Shown here in pieces: positions 58,946-64,000 of a stretch of 64,000 nt of DNA. A program made the translations under genes and the position numbers. The stretch's first letter is position 1, and each line of letters starts with the position of its first letter. Source of the stretch: JAICMB01 sp035295125 (GTDB lineage Bacteria > Acidobacteriota > Terriglobia > Bryobacterales > Bryobacteraceae); contig DATGJP010000090.1 in the NCBI GenBank assembly GCA_035295125.1, positions 1 to 64,000 on the forward strand, in the 5' to 3' direction. The notes under the pieces are model-generated. The model was not told the DNA's origin and ran no database searches. It worked only from the letters and a program-made list of their open reading frames with translations.

Positions 58946-61594
58946 TTATTCCCAGCGGAGCGCGCCCATGGGATCGAGCCGCGCCGCGCGCCAGGCGGGA
59001 ATGAGCGCCGCGCTGAACGCGACCGCGCACAACACGACAGTAGCGAGAACGGCCGTCAAAATATCCTGTGACTTCAGGCCGTAGAGCAGCGATGCGGCCA
59101 GTGAACCAGCGGCCAAAGCCAGCGGAACGCCCACAGCGAGTCCACTGCCCACGATCCAACCGCTTTCAGCCAGGAACTGTCCGAGAATCGTCTCACGCCC
59201 GGCGCCCAGAGCCATCCGAATCCCGATCTCCCGAGTTCGCCGCGCCACGGCGAACGACAGAACTCCATACAGACCAATCGCAGCCAGAGTGACAGCAATT
59301 CCGCCCATCAGCGTCGACAGGAATGCTAGCAGGCGTTCGCGCGCCAGCGCCTGATCGATTTGCATCTCCATAGTGCTCATCTCATCGACCGGCACGATCG
59401 GATCGATCCGGCGGATCAGCGCACGCAGCCGCTCTAATGTCGCTGCCGCGTCGCCCGATGTTCGCACCTGCAGGTTCAGCGATTTCGGGAACGTCCATTG
59501 CGTCACCGGAAGGTACATCACGGATTGTGGTTCCTCCTTAAGCCACCGATACCGCGCCGTGCCAACGACGCCTACGACTCGGAGCTTGCGTCCTCCGGAC
59601 ATCGTAAAAGCCTTGCCAATGGCGTCACCCGACAAATATTGGCGCGCGAAATGTTCGTTCACAATCGCAACGCCTTCCGTTTTCGGCGCGGCGCGGTCGT
59701 CGCTATTAAAGTCGCGTCCCGCGATCAGGGGAATTCCCAACGTCCGAAAGTAGCCGTTGCTCACCACGGAATAGTAGGACATGTGGTCGGAGCCCGTATA
59801 AGCCGGCACTTCCTGCAGCAGCGTTGACGCCATCGAACCTGTTAAGACGCTGATAGTGGTCAGGCTCGCCGCCCGAGTCTCTGGAAGTTCGCGCACGCTT
59901 CGGAGCAGATTTTCATAGAACTGAGGCGTTCCGTTCGCAGCATATGAAGTGTTCCGCAGATCAATACGTAAGGTGGCGACGTTCTCCGGCTTAAAGCCCA
60001 CATCGATAGACCGCAGGTTTTGAAGCGTTCTGACGAAGAGGCCGGCGCCGAACAGCAGCACAAGCGAAAGCGCAATCTGACCCGCGATCAAAACTCGCGA
60101 GGCCAGCGAGCGGCCTCCTGGCACCGCATTAACGAGTCCCCGAATCGCCAGTAAGGGATCGCATTGAGCCGCACGCCATGCCGGAAGCAGCCCGAACAGA
60201 ATCCCCGCCACGAGCGTGAGTGCCGCTGAGAAGGCGAATACAGCAGGATTCGGGCGTACGAACTGCGACAAGCCCTCCGCCTGCGGACCCAGGAGCTTCA
60301 GCAGAAAGGCGGTGAGAACCTGGCCGAAACCCCAACTGGCCACGCCTCCCGCGATCGCGAGAACCATGCTCTCCGTGAGGAAATGCCGCATGAGCGTGGC
60401 TCGTGAGCCGCCCAGAGCGAGCCGAACACCGGCCTCGGACGTTCGCTCAACCGATCGCACCAGTAACAGTGCCGCCAGATTCGCGCAGGCGACGAGCAGC
60501 ACCGTTCCAACCAGTCCGAGCAGCAGCAGCACCGGCTTTCCGAACTCTGACTTTCTCGAATCGAGTCCCTGGCTGCCATCCCGGGCGAAGAAAACGTCCT
60601 TTGGCGAGGTATTCTGGCCAAGCGCCTTCTCAATTTGGAGTCCGACCACATTCAAACGCGCGACGGCCTGTGCCGGTGTCACACCGGGTTTCAGCCGCGC
60701 GAGGATCTGATTGAACCCCAGCCACACTGGGTAATTGCCGAACAGCTTCCCGGTAATTGATGCGGGGACCTGAATATCGTGCGGTTCATGCAAACCCGCT
60801 CCAGTGAATCCCGGCGCCGTTACGCCCACGATTTGCACTGGCTCGTTGTTGAGCAGGATTCTACGTCCGATCACGTCAGCACTGCCGCCGAACCGTTCCT
60901 GCCACAACCGATTGCTGATGACACAAACGTATCCCCCGCCCTCCGAACTCCCGTCAGCCGCATCCAGCAAACGCCCTTCGGCGGCTCGAACGCCTAACAT
61001 GGCGAAGTAATTTCCACTGACAATTTCAGCCTGCACGTTTTCCGTTTGCTCGCGATCGGTCAGGCTTACCTGGAGGGGGATCACTGCGAGCGCGTCCTCA
61101 AACCCTACGGCTTCCTTCTTGAGGCGTTGAAAAAACGGGTCGGAGAAACAGCAATTCTCCATATGGAACTGCTCGTTGTGCTGTCGCAGAATCACGAGTC
61201 GATCGGCGCCGGTCACCGGTAAGTGCATGATGACGATCGCGCGTACGAACGAGAAGATGGATGTGGTCGAACCCAGGGCTACCGCGAGAGAGAGCACCGC
61301 GATGACTGAAAAGGAGGGACTCTTTCGCAGCGTTCGTCCGGCGTAGCGAAGATCGCGGAAGAGTTGTTCCAGCCAGGTCCAACTCCACAGCTCGTGACTG
61401 GTCTCTTCGATGCGCGTCCGATTGCCGAACTCGCGTCGCGCGGCATAAGGAGCGTCTTCAGGACTGACACCCTCCTCGCGCAAACGGCGTGCCCGCAGCT
61501 CCATGTGCAGTCGAACCTCATCGTCCAATCGCTCAGCTTCTTTCCGCGCGTTAATCATGTATGCCAATCTGCGCCACAGCTCGCCGAATCCCAT
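58946..61594 (-). CDS. ADOP-type MacB/FtsX permease with prefix domain
   Basis: The 882-residue orphan permease has prefix domain LHMELRARRLREEGVSPEDA and AYAARREFGNRTRIEETSHE-like spacing, TM1 after FRDLRYAGRTLRKSPSFSVI, and two MacB core/FtsX modules ending ERTSEAGVRLALGGSRATLM and RTREIGIRMALGAGRETIL. AAGGAGAGAG precedes the ATG. It lies 10 bp after its PadR regulator. As with all ADOPs no ABC ATPase is adjacent; the substrate is unknown. Confidence 0.92.
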   Translation of the reverse strand: MGFGELWRRLAYMINARKEAERLDDEVRLHMELRARRLREEGVSPEDAPYAARREFGNRTRIEETSHELWSWTWLEQLFRDLRYAGRTLRKSPSFSVIAVLSLAVALGSTTSIFSFVRAIVIMHLPVTGADRLVILRQHNEQFHMENCCFSDPFFQRLKKEAVGFEDALAVIPLQVSLTDREQTENVQAEIVSGNYFAMLGVRAAEGRLLDAADGSSEGGGYVCVISNRLWQERFGGSADVIGRRILLNNEPVQIVGVTAPGFTGAGLHEPHDIQVPASITGKLFGNYPVWLGFNQILARLKPGVTPAQAVARLNVVGLQIEKALGQNTSPKDVFFARDGSQGLDSRKSEFGKPVLLLLGLVGTVLLVACANLAALLLVRSVERTSEAGVRLALGGSRATLMRHFLTESMVLAIAGGVASWGFGQVLTAFLLKLLGPQAEGLSQFVRPNPAVFAFSAALTLVAGILFGLLPAWRAAQCDPLLAIRGLVNAVPGGRSLASRVLIAGQIALSLVLLFGAGLFVRTLQNLRSIDVGFKPENVATLRIDLRNTSYAANGTPQFYENLLRSVRELPETRAASLTTISVLTGSMASTLLQEVPAYTGSDHMSYYSVVSNGYFRTLGIPLIAGRDFNSDDRAAPKTEGVAIVNEHFARQYLSGDAIGKAFTMSGGRKLRVVGVVGTARYRWLKEEPQSVMYLPVTQWTFPKSLNLQVRTSGDAAATLERLRALIRRIDPIVPVDEMSTMEMQIDQALARERLLAFLSTLMGGIAVTLAAIGLYGVLSFAVARRTREIGIRMALGAGRETILGQFLAESGWIVGSGLAVGVPLALAAGSLAASLLYGLKSQDILTAVLATVVLCAVAFSAALIPAWRAARLDPMGALRWE

Positions 61595-61604
61595 TTCTCT
61601 CTCC

Positions 61605-61943
61605 TTACGCCGGTTGCAGAATGCGAGCGATCGCCTGGGCGACCCTCTGGTACCGTTCCATTTCCAGTTGTAGTTGTTTGCGGCCGGCGGGTGTGAGCCG
61701 GTAGTATCGGGCGCGTCGATTCTCGTCCGTCTTGCCCCACTCGCCGTGGATCAAACCTTTGATCAGCATGCGTTGCAGCGCGGGATAAAGGGATCCCTCC
61801 TCGACGTGCAGGACATCTTCGGAGGATTCGCGAATCGCCTCTGCGATCTCAAAGCCGTGCTTATCGGTCCCTTTGGCGAGGGTTTTGAGGATCAGCATAT
61901 CCAAGGTGCCGGGCGGAATCTCGTCTCGCATGTTCTCTGACAT
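61605..61943 (-). CDS. PadR-family regulator
   Basis: The 112-residue winged-helix regulator runs PPGTLDMLILKTLAKGTDKH, GFEIAEAIRESSEDVLHVEE, GSLYPALQRMLIKGLI and wing ARYYRLTPAGRKQLQLEMER. It probably represses the downstream ADOP gene and itself through the palindrome covering its start codon. A second Met (residue 5) is possible but lies inside the operator-proximal sequence. Confidence 0.93.
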   Translation of the reverse strand: MSENMRDEIPPGTLDMLILKTLAKGTDKHGFEIAEAIRESSEDVLHVEEGSLYPALQRMLIKGLIHGEWGKTDENRRARYYRLTPAGRKQLQLEMERYQRVAQAIARILQPA

Positions 61944-61987
61944 AGATAGACTATGTCATTCTGTTTTGGTTAGGGAAGTTCTGTCAA
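61938..61987 (-). promoter_or_regulatory. padR promoter and operator over the start codon
   Basis: Minus-strand TTGACA (61987-61982), 18-bp spacer, CAGAAT (61963-61958). The perfect inverted repeat TGACATAG-ATAGA-CTATGTCA (61938-61958) spans the region between -10 and the ATG at 61943. No Shine-Dalgarno is present. Confidence 0.72.
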
Positions 61988-62142
61988 GTCTTGGGGGATT
62001 TCACCCAATGCCGCTGCTGTAAAGCAGGTTTTCAACCTGTCTCCATGGACCACCAAGGTGGCGCAGGCGGTGTCGCCTGCGCGTTCCCGGTGAGATTCAA
62101 AGGCAGACGAACCGCTTGCTCCACCCTTCCACAGCCTTCCGT
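61959..62142. repeat. Full-length composite repeat in the padR/metal-operon gap
   Basis: Extension GGACCACCAAGGTGG, arm A GCGCAGGCGGTGTCGCCTGC with GCG, spacer TTCCCGGTGAGATTC, arm B AAAGGCAGACGAACCGCTTG and tail CTCCACCCTTCCACAGCC. A separate AAAGCAGGTTTTCAACCTG palindrome lies at about 62023-62042. The rest of the gap to 62280 holds no clear gene or promoter. Confidence 0.85.
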
Positions 62143-62280
62143 ACGTGATGTTTCGACCGTGCCGCGGATTTGCAACCCGCTCCTCAACTTGTTGGGCTAA
62201 GCGACCAGCAGCGGTTGAAAACCGGTGCGCAGGATGCAATCCTGCCTTACTGGCATCTTGCGTGCATATGTGGTTGTGAC

Positions 62281-62583
62281 GTGATTCGCGCGATATTTGC
62301 CATCGCCGTTGTCTTCGTGCTGCAAGGTAGCATCATGAATGGCCTCTGTGCGCCGTGTCCGATTTCGGCCGCGTCCTGCTGTCAACACGGTAGCTGCCAC
62401 AAGGTCAAGACCTGCCCGCAGCCGGATCTGGGCATCGCGAAAATGCAGCCGGCCGCTGCTCCAATTGGTGAAGCCCGGCTAATTACGGTAGAGCCTGTAG
62501 TCAACTACCCAGCACTCACCAGTTCCGCTCACGTCTACGTCCCGCCTGATCTCTACCTCCGCAATTCGGTCCTCACGATCTAG
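62281..62583 (+). CDS. Small exported Cys-rich protein ahead of a metal efflux operon
   Basis: The 100-residue protein starts at a GTG (VIRAIFAIAVVFVLQGSIM), an export signal, though no strong ribosome binding site is visible. The mature part has closely spaced cysteines (LCAPCPISAASCCQHGSCHK and KTCPQPDL), a likely metal-binding patch, then a Pro-rich region. It lies 55 bp before a CzcC/TolC gene. Similar short Cys-rich proteins are often found before Cus/Czc systems; I infer a copper- or zinc-related role. Confidence 0.6.
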   Translation: MIRAIFAIAVVFVLQGSIMNGLCAPCPISAASCCQHGSCHKVKTCPQPDLGIAKMQPAAAPIGEARLITVEPVVNYPALTSSAHVYVPPDLYLRNSVLTI

Positions 62584-62638
62584 AGACAAGCGCACGCTTG
62601 TCTTACTGTCACTCTGATTAACGAATGAAGGAGGATTT

Positions 62639-63874
62639 GTGCGGATTACCGCACTGTTGCTGGCTTTGCCGTGCGTCCTGACGGCACAGGATCATACGAT
62701 TCTCAAGGAACTGGTGGCCGACGCCCTGCTGCGCAACCCCGAAATCCTCGCTGCGCAGAAGAAGTACGAGGCGGCGAGGCAGCGTCCGGCCCAGGAGCGT
62801 GCGTTGCCGGATCCAATGGTTTCGGCGGGCTGGACCTCGGCCGGAAATCCTCTACCCGGTGCAGGGGTGGGCTCAAATCCGGTAGCGAACGCCGGTGTAA
62901 TGGCTTCTCAAGAGCTGCCCGCTCCGGGAAAGCTGCGGCTGCGCGGCGAGGTCGCAGCGAAAGAGGCCGATGTCGAGATGCAGCAGTTCCGCGCCGTAGA
63001 ATTCGATGTCATTGCTCGCCTGAAGATAGCCTATTTCGGCCTGGACCATGCCTGGTTGATGCAGGACGTGCTGGAAAGCAATCGGGAGGTCTTACGGTCG
63101 CTGCTGCACGTGACCGAGGCGCGTTATTCGGTCGGCAAGGGAGCGCAGGCCGACGTCTTCAAAGCGCAAACCCAAATCACGCTGATTGAAACCAGGCTCG
63201 TACAGTTTGAGCGTGAAAGGCATGCGCGTGAGGCGGAGATCAATAGTCTGCTCGACCGGCCTGGCTCCGCAGCTCTTCCACGACCGCCCGAGCCTCACTT
63301 CGAACCGCTGAACTTCTCGGCTGAGGATCTCATCGAACAGGCCCGGCAGCGATCGCCCGAACTGATGCGCGATCAAAAACGAATTGAGGCGTCCAGCCTG
63401 GCGCTCAACCTTGCGCGCAAAGACTATTCACCTGACGTGACGCTTAACGCGGGCTACTACAACATGGGCTCCATGCCATCCATGTACATGTTTCGTGCCG
63501 ATGTGAGAATTCCGATCCACACGGCGCGAACACGTGCCGAAATCACGGAGCGTAGCCAGGAGATGGCCGGAGCGAAGCATGCGTACGAAGCAACGTCAAA
63601 AACACTCGAGTATCAAATTCGCGATGAGTTCCTGGCGGCGCAAACGGCCCAGAAGTTGATCGACCTCTACACTAAGGTTCTGATTCCGCAGGCGCGGCTC
63701 ACGGTGGAGTCGTCGCTCGCTTCCTACCAGACCGGGAGCACCGATTTTCTTTCGGTATTGACCAACGAGCTGGCAATCACGGATTACGAAATGAACTACC
63801 ACGAACAGTTGCATGAGTTTCATACAGCGCTCGTGCTGCTGGAGCAGATGAGTGGAGCGGAGTTGATTCCATGA
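62639..63874 (+). CDS. TolC-family outer membrane efflux protein (CzcC/CusC type)
   Basis: The 411-residue protein has an export signal (MRITALLLALPCVLTAQ) and coiled OEP repeats, with ARYSVGKGAQADVFKAQTQI and, in the second repeat, LASYQTGSTDFLSVLTNELA. It starts at GTG with AAGGAGG upstream. It forms the outer membrane channel of a tripartite RND exporter; the stop overlaps the adaptor gene (63871-63874). Confidence 0.92.
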   Translation: MRITALLLALPCVLTAQDHTILKELVADALLRNPEILAAQKKYEAARQRPAQERALPDPMVSAGWTSAGNPLPGAGVGSNPVANAGVMASQELPAPGKLRLRGEVAAKEADVEMQQFRAVEFDVIARLKIAYFGLDHAWLMQDVLESNREVLRSLLHVTEARYSVGKGAQADVFKAQTQITLIETRLVQFERERHAREAEINSLLDRPGSAALPRPPEPHFEPLNFSAEDLIEQARQRSPELMRDQKRIEASSLALNLARKDYSPDVTLNAGYYNMGSMPSMYMFRADVRIPIHTARTRAEITERSQEMAGAKHAYEATSKTLEYQIRDEFLAAQTAQKLIDLYTKVLIPQARLTVESSLASYQTGSTDFLSVLTNELAITDYEMNYHEQLHEFHTALVLLEQMSGAELIP

Positions 63875-64000
63875 AGAAGCTGGCTTTCGTGATCTTCGTG
63901 TTGCTGACGTTAGGTGCGGGATTTGCCGGCGGCGTGTGGTACACGCATCGCCCGCCCGGTGCCCATAAGGGCCGCACGATTCTGTACTGGGTTGACCCGA
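63871..64000 (+). CDS. RND efflux periplasmic adaptor, N-terminal part (cut by window edge)
   Basis: The first 43 residues read MKKLAFVIFVLLTLGAGFAG then GVWYTHRPPGAHKG and ILYWVDP. The signal anchor plus the ILYWVDP motif is characteristic of CusB/heavy-metal adaptors, in which a metal-binding domain reading roughly 'YxCPMHP' or 'DPMHP' follows. Overlap with the OMF gene supports the assignment. The remainder lies outside. Confidence 0.8.
   Translation, partial: MKKLAFVIFVLLTLGAGFAGGVWYTHRPPGAHKGRTILYWVDP

Overview
The window looks like chromosomal DNA of an Acidobacteriota member, probably from the Solibacter/Bryobacterales side. The evidence is GC-rich coding DNA, two very large orphan MacB/FtsX-type permeases each preceded by a PadR regulator (the 'ADOP' arrangement typical of Acidobacteria), many secreted hydrolases, DUF1080 and M28 proteins, and tightly overlapping ATGA gene junctions. 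I saw no rRNA, tRNA, CRISPR array, transposase or prophage. The taxonomic placement is inference from gene content.

Layout. 1-7305 (minus strand) is a long co-directional run: aldehyde dehydrogenase, enolase-superfamily enzyme, polysaccharide deacetylase, acyl carrier protein, ketoacyl-ACP synthase, S4 RNA-binding protein, then trpC-trpF-trpB (trpB cut by the window edge). 7452-13785 holds a membrane acyltransferase, a small unknown protein, oligopeptidase B, a HAD phosphatase fused to a HerA-like ATPase, and a GNAT acetyltransferase. 14411-18698 is frr followed by a histidine kinase, response regulator and alpha-fucosidase joined by overlaps. 19025-26414 has a quinone oxidoreductase, a zinc carboxypeptidase-like protein, a DUF4097 protein, threonine synthase, and the first PadR/ADOP pair. 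26749-31580 has a kexin-like secreted protease, a DHH phosphoesterase, a DUF1080 protein and a histone-deacetylase-family protein. 31661-40672 (minus) has a secreted cytochrome c protein, a membrane heterodisulfide-reductase-like Fe-S protein, an M28 peptidase, a DsbA-like protein, altronate dehydratase and a HIT-like protein. 40684-43946 has a PMT/ArnT-type glycosyltransferase and a siroheme nitrite/sulfite reductase. 43994-50966 (minus) has a secreted phage-tail-like protein, a solitary Clp-type AAA+ ATPase, an SDR, an alpha/beta hydrolase, a PadR gene with a permease-prefix/S41 peptidase fusion, and an amidohydrolase. 53678-58773 is a nucleoside salvage operon (pyrimidine phosphorylase, NupC, PNP, cytidine deaminase, secreted amidohydrolase). 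58946-61943 is the second PadR/ADOP pair. 62281-64000 begins a Cus/Czc-type metal efflux operon.

The most unusual signal is a dispersed composite palindromic repeat, with about 15 full or partial copies. Its long form has two GCAGGC-type hairpin arms joined by a short spacer. Most copies lie between genes and at least one forms a credible terminator. Others lie in frame inside genes: trpF and altronate dehydratase both contain the peptide RAGETACPT encoded by the same arm, a copy sits in a loop of the glycosyltransferase, and one overlaps the signal peptide of the secreted amidohydrolase. This resembles the protein-invading palindromic elements known from Rickettsia.

A second recurring theme is that all three padR genes have a TTGACA-type promoter, an inverted repeat at or just upstream of the start codon and no visible Shine-Dalgarno. 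This suggests autorepressed and, in two cases, nearly leaderless transcripts.
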